Assembly (NCBI RefSeq): GCF_900142995.1 | Contig: NZ_FRCR01000004.1 | Location: 124,001 to 188,000, forward strand | Origin: Caldanaerovirga acetigignens | GTDB taxonomy: Bacteria > Bacillota > Thermosediminibacteria > Thermosediminibacterales > Thermosediminibacteraceae | DNA: 64,000 nucleotides | Direction of reading: 5' to 3' | Shown here: in pieces, positions 8,570 to 16,946 of the stretch | Position numbering within the stretch: the stretch's first letter is position 1 | Layout: each line of letters opens with the position of its first letter | Program-made: the position numbers and the translations under genes | The notes under the pieces: generated by a model | What the model was told of the DNA's origin: nothing | What the model saw: the letters and a program-made list of their open reading frames with translations, nothing else | Database searches by the model: none

Positions 8570-9057
8570 AACTGCTTATCATTCCCTTCTTTTTTAATGA
8601 ATTCGCATAGATTCGAAATTATCGCCAATGCATAACAAGCAGCTCCCGCGGAGGCAATATATATAACAGGATAATAACGGATTCCAAGCACACCCGTCTT
8701 GTAACCGCCTGCCACTACTTTACCTGCATAGAGGTAAAGATAATAAGATAAGAGCACCGCTGTAACTAACGAAATCAACGACCCCAAAATGTACATGAAT
8801 TTTTGGATGTTCCTCGGCATCAAGTTGTAAATTGTATCAATCACCACATGTTCATGAAAATGCTCCGCATATCCTAAAGTCAAGTATACGATTATTACCA
8901 GCGATAGTTCCGTCAATTCCATAGTCCCGGCTAAGGGCCTATTAAAAAAATAGCGTCCTGATATATCAATAACAGTTATCATCATGACAAAAAGCATCAC
9001 GGCAATGCCTATATAGTTCAAGATGGTATTCAGTTTAAAAATTAATCGCCTTTCCAT
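8566..9057 (-). CDS. dctQ: TRAP transporter small permease (DctQ)
   Basis: 163-residue four-helix membrane protein of the DctQ family. Helices are near residues 10-30, 45-65, 85-107 and 125-150, and the segment ELSLVIIVYLTLGYAEHFHEHVVID has the typical DctQ pattern. The ATG at 9057 is 7 bases after GGAGG, better than a TTG at 9072 inside the ribosome site. Overlaps dctM by four bases. A long stem-loop separates it from dctP. Confidence 0.92.
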   Translation of the reverse strand: MERRLIFKLNTILNYIGIAVMLFVMMITVIDISGRYFFNRPLAGTMELTELSLVIIVYLTLGYAEHFHEHVVIDTIYNLMPRNIQKFMYILGSLISLVTAVLLSYYLYLYAGKVVAGGYKTGVLGIRYYPVIYIASAGAACYALAIISNLCEFIKKEGNDKQL

Positions 9058-9102
9058 ATCTTGTCCTCCCAACGTATAAAGTCAGCGAACATTGCACCTT
9101 TT

Positions 9103-9153
9103 TAGTGAGATTAGCGCTGCAATCGCCTTCGCAATCGCAGCGCTTTCCCACTA
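9103..9153 (-). other. Long stem-loop between dctP and dctQ
   Basis: AGCGCTGC at 9113-9120 pairs with GCAGCGCT at 9137-9144. Further out, TAGTG (9103-9107) pairs with CACTA (9149-9153) across a small internal loop, giving a strong hairpin on either strand. It lies just after the dctP stop and is not followed by a T run on the minus strand. It therefore more likely stabilises dctP mRNA or reduces read-through into the membrane subunits than terminates fully. Confidence 0.65.
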
Positions 9154-9181
9154 GGATTTTGTAATTTTTTTAAATTTATAA

Positions 9182-10273
9182 TCAACTCTTCTGAGTGGAA
9201 TTAAATTCCTCTTTTAACTGGTTAACAAGGTCGAGAATTTTCTGTCCAGGAATGCCCTTTTGATTTGCAGCATTTAGCCACTCATTAATCAAATCCTTGG
9301 TCTTTTCCATCCATTCTTTCCGCTGCTCGGGAGTTATCTCGGTTATAACCACATTGGATTTTACCGCCATGTTCATTCCTTTCTCATAACCTGCATTGTA
9401 AATTTCAGTCGCCTTTTTGTAAATTACTTCTCCTGTCAGGCTTTCAAGAAGCTTCTGGTCTTCGGGCGATAGGCTGTTCCATTTATCCTTGTTCATAAAT
9501 ATTACTTGGGCCGAATGGAATGCCCTCAGTCCTCGTGTTGCATATTTAATTACTTCGTGTAACTTATAGGACTCCACTACAGAAGGACCATTGCAGTCGC
9601 CATCTATTATTCCTCGCTGCATGGCATCGTAGACATCAGGCATTGGGATTACGAGAGGAGTTCCGCCTAATTTCTTTATCATGGCTTCTCTCGAGGGACC
9701 GCCGACGCGAATCCTCATGCCCTTCAGGTCATCAGGCTTTTTTACCGGCTTTTTAGTCAAAAATTCGCTCGGGTCGGTGACCCAAAGTCCGAGTACCACC
9801 ACATCACCGTATTCCTGCTGGAACTCAGGAGACCTCTTGTAAAGGTTCCACAAAACGTAAGACGCCTGCAACGTTGAATCAAACATAAACGGCAGCTCCA
9901 GCAGATCTGTTATGGGGTATTTACCCGGGGTGTAACCTTGCAGGGTCCATCCAATATCAATTGCACCGCTCACCACGTCATCCCTTATCGTAGCCGCGCT
10001 AGTAACCGAACCGCCAGGGTGAATTGTGAGCTTTATCCTGCCACCGCTTTTTTCCTCTAGTTCTTTTGCCAGCGGTATTAATATCTGCTGGCTAACCGGG
10101 TGTTGCGCCGAAAATGGATGTCCCATTACCAACTCGACCGTTTTCTTTTCTCCTGTGCTTTGGTTGTTGTTGGAACTAGCTTCCTTTTTTGTGCCGCAGC
10201 CGGTAAAGATTGAAGATACTATGAACAAAATTAATAAAAATGCAACTAAGCGCAAATATCTTACTTTCATCAT
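9182..10273 (-). CDS. dctP: TRAP transporter substrate-binding lipoprotein (DctP)
   Basis: 363-residue extracytoplasmic binding protein of the DctP family. It has an N-terminal signal sequence with a lipobox-like SIFTGC and a Ser/Asn-rich linker. It also has the DctP body motifs PDDLKGMRIRV and a conserved arginine expected to bind the substrate carboxylate, and GIIDGDCNGPS. The ATG at 10273 (or the next codon, 10270) follows AGGTGGGG; upstream codons in the same frame have no ribosome site. First gene of dctPQM, behind a predicted sigma-A promoter. The exact ligand cannot be deduced. Confidence 0.93.
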   Translation of the reverse strand: MMKVRYLRLVAFLLILFIVSSIFTGCGTKKEASSNNNQSTGEKKTVELVMGHPFSAQHPVSQQILIPLAKELEEKSGGRIKLTIHPGGSVTSAATIRDDVVSGAIDIGWTLQGYTPGKYPITDLLELPFMFDSTLQASYVLWNLYKRSPEFQQEYGDVVVLGLWVTDPSEFLTKKPVKKPDDLKGMRIRVGGPSREAMIKKLGGTPLVIPMPDVYDAMQRGIIDGDCNGPSVVESYKLHEVIKYATRGLRAFHSAQVIFMNKDKWNSLSPEDQKLLESLTGEVIYKKATEIYNAGYEKGMNMAVKSNVVITEITPEQRKEWMEKTKDLINEWLNAANQKGIPGQKILDLVNQLKEEFNSTQKS

Positions 10274-10373
10274 TTCCCCACCTTTCAAAGTTTTCGTTAG
10301 AATTTGATTATTTCTATTTTCAGCCATTCCACCCCCTGTATTAACCTGTATTATAATTGCTATTTTTTATAAA

Positions 10374-10402
10374 ATTATATTATATAATTGTTTTACATTC
10401 AA
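10374..10402 (-). promoter_or_regulatory. Predicted sigma-A promoter of dctPQM
   Basis: On the minus strand TTGAAT, a 17-base spacer, then a perfect TATAAT, about 100 bases upstream of dctP. Confidence 0.5.
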
Positions 10403-10481
10403 TCTGCAATTTAATAAATTTTACAAAGATATTTAACGTATTTAGGACAAATCTCGAAATTATTCTACCATTCTCGCAATA

Positions 10482-10510
10482 TAAAAAAAAAAACGGGCTT
10501 TTCAGCCCGT
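10482..10510 (-). terminator. Intrinsic terminator of the PTS/SIS operon
   Basis: ACGGGCT (10493-10499) pairs with AGCCCGT (10504-10510) around a 4-base loop. On the minus strand it is followed by a run of about twelve T residues, directly after the SIS gene stop at 10516. Confidence 0.9.
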
Positions 10511-10515
10511 ATACT

Positions 10516-11256
10516 TTACAGATGCTTTACTCTTTTCCTATATCTTTCCACCAATTTTAAGTTGTGTTCTTCTGCACCATCGACGTTTCCACTCATGAAA
10601 ACTGGAGGAACTATTCTCCTTTGTAGCATTATGGAAACTACCTCAGCAACCAACATATTGAGTATTACCGTATTAAGCACGGTCGAAAGTGGAGCAAAGG
10701 AGGTGTTAAAGCCCTCTTTTTCTATTTTCAGCGATGCATCTCCGTAATTGCCGCAGTTGTCTATTACTACGTCAGCCACATCTTCCAGAAATTTACCCGA
10801 AGAATGCCTGGAAGATGTTCTTCCCTTATACTCCCTTGAAGTCACCGCCACCACTTTTAAGCCCCTTCTTTTTGCTTCATAAGCTGCTTCTACCGGGGCA
10901 CCGTTTCTGCCAGAATGGGATACTATTATTAAGCATTCGCCTTCTCTCATGTCATACCTGTCAAAAATTAAACTTATTACATCTTCCTTTCTCTCATAAT
11001 GAGAACTTTTCAGGGCACCCTCATGGAGCATCAATTCTACTGGCAATATGGGATTTACGCAGGCGAGGCCGCCCGCCCTATAAAAGAGTTCCTCTGCGGC
11101 TATATGCGAATGGCCGCAGCCGAACACGTGAAAAACGCTGTCTTCTTTTTCTAGTGAACCTGCTATTAATTCCGCTGCCTTTTTTACATTTTCAATCTGA
11201 GTCGTCCTGATTTTCTCTATCCTTTTTGCGACCTCATCTAGGTAGCTATATAGCAA
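10516..11256 (-). CDS. SIS-domain phosphosugar-binding protein (UPF0309 family)
   Basis: 246-residue protein with one SIS (sugar isomerase) fold. [18 protein letters not shown] forms the first phosphosugar-binding loop and [15 protein letters not shown] the second, with the Ser/Thr residues that hold the phosphate. The C-terminal [10 protein letters not shown] helix and [16 protein letters not shown] match the UPF0309 type. The TTG at 11256 is chosen because GGAGG lies 7 bases before it, rather than a GTG at 11271 that overlaps the ribosome site. Last gene of the PTS operon, 17 bases after the EIIB stop. It probably isomerises or binds the sugar phosphate delivered by this PTS (inference). 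Confidence 0.8.
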   Translation of the reverse strand: MLYSYLDEVAKRIEKIRTTQIENVKKAAELIAGSLEKEDSVFHVFGCGHSHIAAEELFYRAGGLACVNPILPVELMLHEGALKSSHYERKEDVISLIFDRYDMREGECLIIVSHSGRNGAPVEAAYEAKRRGLKVVAVTSREYKGRTSSRHSSGKFLEDVADVVIDNCGNYGDASLKIEKEGFNTSFAPLSTVLNTVILNMLVAEVVSIMLQRRIVPPVFMSGNVDGAEEHNLKLVERYRKRVKHL

Positions 11257-11273
11257 ATTATCGCCTCCCACAT

Positions 11274-11567
11274 TTACATTCCTCTCAATTCGTTAAACGC
11301 GGCTATGAGTTTTTCCTTTAGCTTTTCTTTATTGAAGAAGTCATCGATTGCAACTACGGCCTTTGCAGCATCTCTTACCTTTTCTTCATGAAAGGTCTGA
11401 ACCACCACTATGTCCGGATTTGCGCTTTTTACACTTCCAATATCCGCATGTTCTACAGCCGCATTGATGCCCAATTCCCTTATAATATCCTCTATCGTCA
11501 TTTTCAATATCAGGCTGCTGCCCATTCCTACACCACATGCTGCAACTATTTTTATTTTTTCGCCCAT
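11274..11567 (-). CDS. PTS EIIB component, lactose/ascorbate-type
   Basis: 97-residue cytosolic phosphotransfer protein. The phosphorylated cysteine is C11 in the N-terminal loop [10 protein letters not shown], which is the ascorbate/galactitol-type EIIB signature. Starts at ATG 11567 behind AGGAGG. It lies between the EIIC gene and the SIS gene. Phosphate would have to come from an EIIA; none is encoded as a separate gene here, but the regulator upstream carries an EIIA domain. Confidence 0.9.
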   Translation of the reverse strand: MGEKIKIVAACGVGMGSSLILKMTIEDIIRELGINAAVEHADIGSVKSANPDIVVVQTFHEEKVRDAAKAVVAIDDFFNKEKLKEKLIAAFNELRGM

Positions 11568-11595
11568 GAACAGTACCTCCTACGATAGAATGATG

Positions 11596-12870
11596 TTAGA
11601 AAATAGAACCTATCAATTTACCAGCTCCTATTATCAACCATGTAATTATATACCAGTCGGGATCTGCGAGAACCGCTAGCTCTGGTGCTGTATTGCTGAG
11701 CATCGGCCAGGTCAACGCTTGGCCGAAAGCTAAAAACAGGCCGTTTATCGCACCTCCTAATACTGCTCCCTTCCAGCCTCCAACCGCATTTCCAAAAACT
11801 GCAGCACCTGCAGCCGGGAAAAACAGCATTATCATAGATGGGACGATTGTAGCAAAACCAGCAATACCGAATATAATCATAAAGATCAAGAACACAACCG
11901 TAGAACTGATAAATCCTATCAAAACAGCCGTTGGCGCGTAGGGAAATACTACGGGAACGTCCAAGGCTGGTTTTCCGCCTGGGATGAGCTTTTGGGAAAT
12001 ACCCCTAAAAGCGGGTACAATTTCCGCAAGGAATAATCTCACACCGTAGAGTAAAATCGTTATCCCCGCTGCAAATCTAAAGCCCTGTATCACGGACCAC
12101 ACTACAAAGTTTAGGTCCCCGGCCTGCTTTGCAACCACAGCTTTTTCTGCAAAGAAGCTCGCAACTAACATTATAATAGTAATTATGAACGCGGTTCCAA
12201 CTGTTATATCCTTCATAAATTCAATTTTCTTCGGTATTTTTATTTTTTCCGTACTCTGTTCAGGTTTTCCGAAAATGTGCCCAAAACGTCCTGCTAAATA
12301 GGCCGCAATAGAAGAAGTATGGCCGTATCCTATCTCGTCGCTATTGGTCACTTTTCTCATGTATTTGTGTACGTAAACTGGCTGCAGGGTAAAGTATAGA
12401 GCTATCAAAATCGCACCTACAAGTATTAAAGTTCCCTGACCTATGCCTGGAAATGCTTCAAGTAAGCTGGCAGTGATTACAAGAGAAATCCACCACATCA
12501 AATGTCCAGTAAGATAGACAAACCTTGTATTAAACAATCTCACTACTATAAGGTGGATTAAAAATCCTAGTGCCATTATAGAAACCGCAGTGCTTCCGAA
12601 TTTACTCGTGAAGTCCTGCAAAGTGTTGTTAGCAACGGGCGGTGCAATTCTAAATGCTGAAGATACTATCGTTTGAAAAGAATTAAGTCCAGCTATGAAT
12701 ACATCCGTCCCCGCTATCATTATCAATATACCTACCATCGCCTTTATAGTGCCAGAAATTGTTTCTTCAAAGCTTTTCTTTTGCAAGAGAAGTCCGATTA
12801 AGGTTACAAGGCCTATTAAAACTGATACCTGGTTAAAAATATTTTTAACTAAAAAATCTATAAATGCCAT
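11596..12870 (-). CDS. PTS EIIC permease, ascorbate (UlaA/SgaT) type
   Basis: 424-residue membrane protein of the PTS-AG (UlaA/SgaT) superfamily with about ten transmembrane segments. The TGHLMWW and YGHTSSIAAYLAGRFGH segments and the PAFRGISQKLIPGGKPALDVPVVFPYAPTA-type loop region are characteristic. The ATG at 12870 follows GGGGGT. Encoded 41 bases after the PRD regulator and 28 bases before EIIB. The real sugar need not be ascorbate; the accompanying SIS protein suggests an aldose or ketose phosphate product. Confidence 0.88.
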   Translation of the reverse strand: MAFIDFLVKNIFNQVSVLIGLVTLIGLLLQKKSFEETISGTIKAMVGILIMIAGTDVFIAGLNSFQTIVSSAFRIAPPVANNTLQDFTSKFGSTAVSIMALGFLIHLIVVRLFNTRFVYLTGHLMWWISLVITASLLEAFPGIGQGTLILVGAILIALYFTLQPVYVHKYMRKVTNSDEIGYGHTSSIAAYLAGRFGHIFGKPEQSTEKIKIPKKIEFMKDITVGTAFIITIIMLVASFFAEKAVVAKQAGDLNFVVWSVIQGFRFAAGITILLYGVRLFLAEIVPAFRGISQKLIPGGKPALDVPVVFPYAPTAVLIGFISSTVVFLIFMIIFGIAGFATIVPSMIMLFFPAAGAAVFGNAVGGWKGAVLGGAINGLFLAFGQALTWPMLSNTAPELAVLADPDWYIITWLIIGAGKLIGSIF

Positions 12871-12911
12871 TAAACTCTACCCCCTATATATTTATTTTTT
12901 TAATATCATCC

Positions 12912-15029
12912 TTAACTCATTAAGCTTATAATTTCTTTAGCCTCCTTAGCCTCCAATATCTTTTTTACTTTTTCTTTATCTCCCAAAAGCTGCACCAGTT
13001 CTGATAATGCTTTCAAATGAGACGAATGGTCGACAGCACAAAGGCAGACTACTATCTTTACTGGATCGTTTTCTTTGTTTCCAAAATTAACCGGATTTTT
13101 TAAAGTAATAAGACTCATGCCAATTTCTTTTGCCCCTTCTTCTGGCCTTGCATGAGGCATAGCTATGCCCGGAGCAATTACGATGTAAGGCCCAGTCTTT
13201 TTTACATTATTAATCATTGCTTCAATATAATTTTGCGTGGCAAACCCTTTTTCTACAAGAAGCTCACCTCCTATCCTAATAGCCTCTTCCCAATCTTTTG
13301 CTTCTACGTTTAGCACAATTGTGTCTTCTACCAAGACGTCTTTTAACACAGGCTGAACATCTCCTCTCTCGCAATTGTGAATACTCGGTATTTCAAAGAA
13401 TTTCATTAATTCTTCTTTTAGTTTTTCTCTTTCCCTTATATCCGCGTATTTTTCAACTGCCTTAATTATTTCTTCAACTTTATTTGCTTCATCGTATTTC
13501 CGCTTGACTCTAGTAATATAATTTTCCAGCCGTCGGATATCCCTTTCTTTTAGCAAAGGATTCACAACTACCGCCCTGACATTTACATCTTCTTCTCGCA
13601 CAGGAATACTTGACACTATCAAATCTACCTTTTTTTCTTTTATAACTTCCTTTGCCTGTCTGTAGGAGACAGCATCGACAATGTCTATATCGAATATAGA
13701 TTGCAATCTCGACGACAAAAGCTTTGCCGTGCCTATTCCTGTCCCGCAGACTACCAAAATTTTAGGTTTTGCGATATCCTTACTTTTTAGCCTTTCCAAA
13801 GCTGCACCGAAATGTAGCACAAAATAACCTACTTCTTCGTCGGGTACGCTTTTCTGGGTGTAGACTTCTAAAGGCTTTAACGATATTTTTACAATCTCGA
13901 AAAGCTCTTTATAATTTAACTTAATTTCGTCCAGTATGGGATTTTTTATCCCAAGGTCGTGCCTCAACCTGTAAACTGTGGGTCTCAAGTGCTCTAATAA
14001 GCCATCAAATAATTGCTTATCCTTAGACAAATCTATACTCAAATTACTGCTTACGAGTGAAATAATTTGGTGAACCAAAATTTGATATTCCATCCAATTT
14101 TCGTCTTGTATATTTTTTGTCTTTGTTGTCGTACTTCCAAGCAAGTGAACGGCTATATATCCAATCTCTTCAATTGGAATCGAAACATTATAATATTCTT
14201 CCAGCATTTTTGCTATATTCGAAGCTACCGCAAATTCCTTTGTTATTTTTAATGACTCCAGCTCCTCCTGCGGCATGACTATGTCCTTGCCCAATTTTAT
14301 CCTCTTTATAGCCATTGCGATATGAACCACAAACCCCGAAAAAGCAGCATCAGAAAAAACTATGTTCAGTTCCCTTTCCGCAACTTTCAAGCATTCTTCT
14401 ATATACTTTATGTCTATATCTTTAAAAAGCTTTGCCCCATATCCATCGAACAGCTCTTCTCTTGAAAAGTACAAGCTCTCTTTGAACACTTCTAAAAACC
14501 TGTATATATCGACGGTTTCCGTTAAAAGTTCGATTGCTGCTCGCCTCAGTTGTTTTTCCTCTCCTATTATCTTCAACCCACGCCTCGGCAGTGCTACTAG
14601 TTCCAGGCCGTGACTGCTCAGCCAATTCCTTACTTTTTTCAGGTCCTTTAAAACAGTACTCCTTGAAACCTTGAGCATGTCCGCAAGCTGATTTATATTG
14701 ATATAATCTTTCTGCTGTATGAGCTCACTTATTATAAAATTAATTCTCTCCTTTTGGGACAGGACGTAATCTGCAAAATTGGATTGATTTAAGAGAGAAA
14801 AAAGTCTCTTTTCATCCTCCAACGCTGGGCTAAATTTCACTCCTACATTCGGCTTTCGCAATAATTGTGGCAAATTGTTATCCTTTAAAAAATTATCGAT
14901 CGCATCTAAATCATACCTTACAGTCCTTTTGCTGACCTGAAACATTCCGGCAAGTTCCGCTATTTTAAGCGGCCTTTTTGAGTTTATAAGTTTTTTGAGA
15001 ATCTTAATAGATCTTTCATTGAGAGGAAT
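12912..15029 (-). CDS. PRD-domain transcriptional regulator with EIIB and EIIA domains, ATT start
   Basis: 705-residue PTS-regulated antiterminator/activator of the BglG/MtlR type. Order: N-terminal HTH_11 (about 5-60), second HTH (about 100-150), PRD1 (about 195-300) and PRD2 (about 305-415) with the conserved histidines. Next come an EIIB-like domain with ILVVCGTGIGTAK (about 430-520) and an EIIA-2 domain with phosphorylatable histidine in GIAMPHARPEEGA (about 560-705). The first ATG (14945) would cut the HTH; the frame extends 28 codons to an ATT at 15029 placed 9 bases after GAGG and preceded by an in-frame TGA, and the added residues complete the HTH. Probably controls the PTS operon directly downstream. 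Its EIIA domain may also feed the EIIB. Confidence 0.85.
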   Translation of the reverse strand: MPLNERSIKILKKLINSKRPLKIAELAGMFQVSKRTVRYDLDAIDNFLKDNNLPQLLRKPNVGVKFSPALEDEKRLFSLLNQSNFADYVLSQKERINFIISELIQQKDYININQLADMLKVSRSTVLKDLKKVRNWLSSHGLELVALPRRGLKIIGEEKQLRRAAIELLTETVDIYRFLEVFKESLYFSREELFDGYGAKLFKDIDIKYIEECLKVAERELNIVFSDAAFSGFVVHIAMAIKRIKLGKDIVMPQEELESLKITKEFAVASNIAKMLEEYYNVSIPIEEIGYIAVHLLGSTTTKTKNIQDENWMEYQILVHQIISLVSSNLSIDLSKDKQLFDGLLEHLRPTVYRLRHDLGIKNPILDEIKLNYKELFEIVKISLKPLEVYTQKSVPDEEVGYFVLHFGAALERLKSKDIAKPKILVVCGTGIGTAKLLSSRLQSIFDIDIVDAVSYRQAKEVIKEKKVDLIVSSIPVREEDVNVRAVVVNPLLKERDIRRLENYITRVKRKYDEANKVEEIIKAVEKYADIREREKLKEELMKFFEIPSIHNCERGDVQPVLKDVLVEDTIVLNVEAKDWEEAIRIGGELLVEKGFATQNYIEAMINNVKKTGPYIVIAPGIAMPHARPEEGAKEIGMSLITLKNPVNFGNKENDPVKIVVCLCAVDHSSHLKALSELVQLLGDKEKVKKILEAKEAKEIISLMS

Positions 15030-15092
15030 AGCAAATCACCTCTTCAATTTTTATTTTATTTCAACAATATTCATCTTAAAAGCTCAACCTTT

Positions 15093-15119
15093 TGCAATAC
15101 ATTTGTGGCAATGTATGCA
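15093..15119. promoter_or_regulatory. Inverted repeat upstream of the PRD regulator
   Basis: TGCAATACATT (15093-15103) and AATGTATGCA (15110-15119) form a near-perfect inverted repeat around TGTGGC, about 65 bases before the regulator start. It is a plausible operator of the PTS regulon, inferred from symmetry and position. Confidence 0.4.
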
Positions 15120-15248
15120 CTAAATATAAAAAGGGAGCATATAAGCTCCCATTCCATATTCCTCAAACTCGCGATTCATTCGCCCGGCAAACTCCTTCGC
15201 CTTTTCAAAATCCCTGCCGCAATCGTATACTTCCCAAAGCTTTCTCAC
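15120..15248 (-). other. Short open frame, possible gene remnant
   Basis: A 42-codon frame beginning GTG (15248) with protein-like composition (VRKLWEVYDCGRDFEKAKEF...), and open further upstream to about 15310. It has no ribosome site, and the 3' end overlaps the hairpin GGGAGC-N6-GCTCCC (15133-15150), which on this strand is followed by TTTTTATATTT, a likely terminator. I do not recognise the family. It may be the tail of a gene cut by the vapBC insertion. Confidence 0.25.
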
Positions 15249-15314
15249 CGAAATCAGGGCGACCTTTCTAGATTCCCAACTAAGTTCACAGTTATTAAGA
15301 CATCTTTTTTATGG

Positions 15315-15320
15315 TATAAT
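15315..15320 (+). promoter_or_regulatory. -10 element of the vapBC operon
   Basis: Perfect TATAAT 23 bases before the antitoxin start; the -35 region (TATTAA or similar) is poor, as is common for autoregulated toxin-antitoxin promoters. Confidence 0.5.
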
Positions 15321-15342
15321 ATATGTCGAGAGGTGATGATAA

Positions 15343-15549
15343 ATGAAAACCACATTGTATGTCAACAGAAAACTGCTGGAAGAAGCTATGCGGTTGTTGG
15401 GGACCAACAAGATGACCGAAGCTGTAAATAAAGCTCTTGAGGATTTCGTTCGCCGGTGTAAATTAGAGAGGCTAGCAAACCGCATTGGCAATACCGAACT
15501 TACTTTAGACAAATCTGATTTGGAGGAAATGCGCAAGGATGAGAGATAA
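15343..15549 (+). CDS. vapB: VapB-type antitoxin
   Basis: 68-residue small protein with a ribbon-helix-helix DNA-binding N-terminus (MKTTLYVNRKLLEEAMRLLG) and an acidic/basic C-terminal tail ending LDKSDLEEMRKDER that would wrap the toxin. The ATG at 15343 follows AGAGGTGATGATAA. Overlaps the toxin gene by 11 bases, the usual arrangement of type II vapBC modules. Expected to repress its own promoter at about 15315. Confidence 0.85.
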   Translation: MKTTLYVNRKLLEEAMRLLGTNKMTEAVNKALEDFVRRCKLERLANRIGNTELTLDKSDLEEMRKDER

Positions 15550-15949
15550 ATATCTCGTCGATACTTCTATATGGATAGAAAGCTTGAAAAGAAACGGTGA
15601 CGTAAAAATACAACAATGGATGAAAAGGGCATTGTTGGAGGAAAGGGTTGTCATCGCTCCGATTATCAAAGTCGAGATTTTATCCGGTGCTGTAAATGAA
15701 AAACAGTTTATCGAACTTAAAGAGGAGCTTGATTCGCTAACCGTTTTGGGCAAGGAACCCGAGGTATGGGAAAAAACCGCCAATCTGAACTTTACCCTCC
15801 GGCGAAAGGGGTTTAATATACCCCTGACCGATGTTTTAATTAGCACATGGGCTTTAATATACGATTGTGTTTTGGTACATCAGGACAGGCATTATGAGAT
15901 GATAAGAGAAGTCGAAGGTAATTTGAAAACACTAAATTTCCTCGATTAG
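15539..15949 (+). CDS. vapC: VapC-type PIN-domain toxin ribonuclease
   Basis: 136-residue PIN-domain endoribonuclease. The acidic metal-binding residues are seen in YLVDTSIWIE (first Asp), VEILSGA (Glu), LTDVLIS (Asp) and VHQDRHYEMI (Asp). Full length for the family. Family members cut tRNA or rRNA when freed of antitoxin. It forms an operon with the upstream vapB gene and lies between the PTS locus and the second sigma-54 unit. Confidence 0.88.
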   Translation: MRDKYLVDTSIWIESLKRNGDVKIQQWMKRALLEERVVIAPIIKVEILSGAVNEKQFIELKEELDSLTVLGKEPEVWEKTANLNFTLRRKGFNIPLTDVLISTWALIYDCVLVHQDRHYEMIREVEGNLKTLNFLD

Positions 15950-16060
15950 AAACCTTCGCACATCAGCCCCCTACGGTGATCTTTCAGCCAATTCACAGCA
16001 AAAGCGGCAAGTAATGTGGTTCCAATCGAAAGTACGCTTTCATCAATATCGAACTTAATT
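15946..16060 (-). other. Short protein-like frame, possible remnant
   Basis: The minus strand is open from about 16057 to a TAA at 15946, with a sensible amino-acid pattern including SIGTTLLAAFAVNWLKDHRR. It has no start codon with a ribosome site and is bounded upstream by a stop. It looks like a fragment of a lost gene on the far side of vapBC; I do not recognise it. Confidence 0.2.
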
Positions 16061-16087
16061 TATAATTACAAATTCTCCGGGGAACCT

Positions 16088-16115
16088 AAAAAAAGGGAGC
16101 TCAAAATAAGCTCCC
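16088..16115 (-). terminator. Terminator of the Tm-1-like/PEP-hydrolase-family operon
   Basis: GGGAGCT (16095-16101) and AGCTCCC (16109-16115) form the stem. On the minus strand seven T residues follow. It lies just after the stop at 16119. Confidence 0.88.
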
Positions 16116-16118
16116 TCG

Positions 16119-16946
16119 TTATTTCCAATTGATGGACTTGAATTTTCTTACCTGTTCCGTAATCGCCCTTTCGGCCGGCAGCCTTTCCATAGAAGATGCT
16201 CCGAAAAATCCCACAACGTTTTTGGTTTTGGAAAGCACGTACTGTGCATCTTCGGGTTCAGCTATCGGGCCTCCGTGACATAAAACTATGACGTCAGGAT
16301 TGATGGCTTTCGCAGCATCGCAAATTTCCTGTATTCTTTCAACGGATTCATCAAGGGTAATGGCCGTCTTTGCCCCTATGGTGCCGCTTGTAGTAAGTCC
16401 CATGTGGGCAACAATGACATCCGCACCAGCTTTTGTCATCTTTTCCGCATCTTCCGGAGTAAATACGTATGGGCAGGTTAACAGGTCCATTTCGTGGGCC
16501 ATAGCTATCATCTCAACTTCCAGATCGTATCCCATACCTGTTTCTTCAAGGTTTTGCCTGAATTTCCCATCAAAAAGACCTACTGTGGGGAAGTTTTGAA
16601 CTCCCGTAAAACCAGCTTCCTTTATCTCTCTTAAGAAAATCTTCATAACTCTAAAAGGATCCGTACCGCAGACTCCTGCAAGCACGGGAGTATTTTTTAC
16701 TATCGGTAGCACTTCCCTACCCATTTCCATGACTATAGCGTTTGCATCTCCATATGGCAATAGTCCTGCCAAAGAACCCCTGCCTGCCATTCTATACCTT
16801 CCAGAGTTATATATTATAATTAAATCCACTCCTCCCGCTTCGGCACACTTTGCAGATATCCCCGTCCCAGCACCTGCACCAATTATAGGCTTTCCTTCGG
16901 CTACCTGCTTTCTTAATCTTTCTAATGCTTCTTTTCTTGTAATCAT
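16119..16946 (-). CDS. PEP-hydrolase-family (pfam09370-type) TIM-barrel protein
   Basis: 275-residue predicted TIM barrel of the phosphoenolpyruvate hydrolase/'TIM-barrel signal transduction protein' family, related to the isocitrate lyase/PEP mutase fold. Characteristic stretches are [83 protein letters not shown] and [15 protein letters not shown]. The ATG overlaps the stop of the Tm-1-like gene (TAATG), so translation is coupled. The first 240 residues are clearly homologous to the N-terminal half of the sigma-54 activator encoded at 18310-20136. Enzymatic reaction unproven. Confidence 0.85.
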   Translation of the reverse strand: MITRKEALERLRKQVAEGKPIIGAGAGTGISAKCAEAGGVDLIIIYNSGRYRMAGRGSLAGLLPYGDANAIVMEMGREVLPIVKNTPVLAGVCGTDPFRVMKIFLREIKEAGFTGVQNFPTVGLFDGKFRQNLEETGMGYDLEVEMIAMAHEMDLLTCPYVFTPEDAEKMTKAGADVIVAHMGLTTSGTIGAKTAITLDESVERIQEICDAAKAINPDVIVLCHGGPIAEPEDAQYVLSKTKNVVGFFGASSMERLPAERAITEQVRKFKSINWK

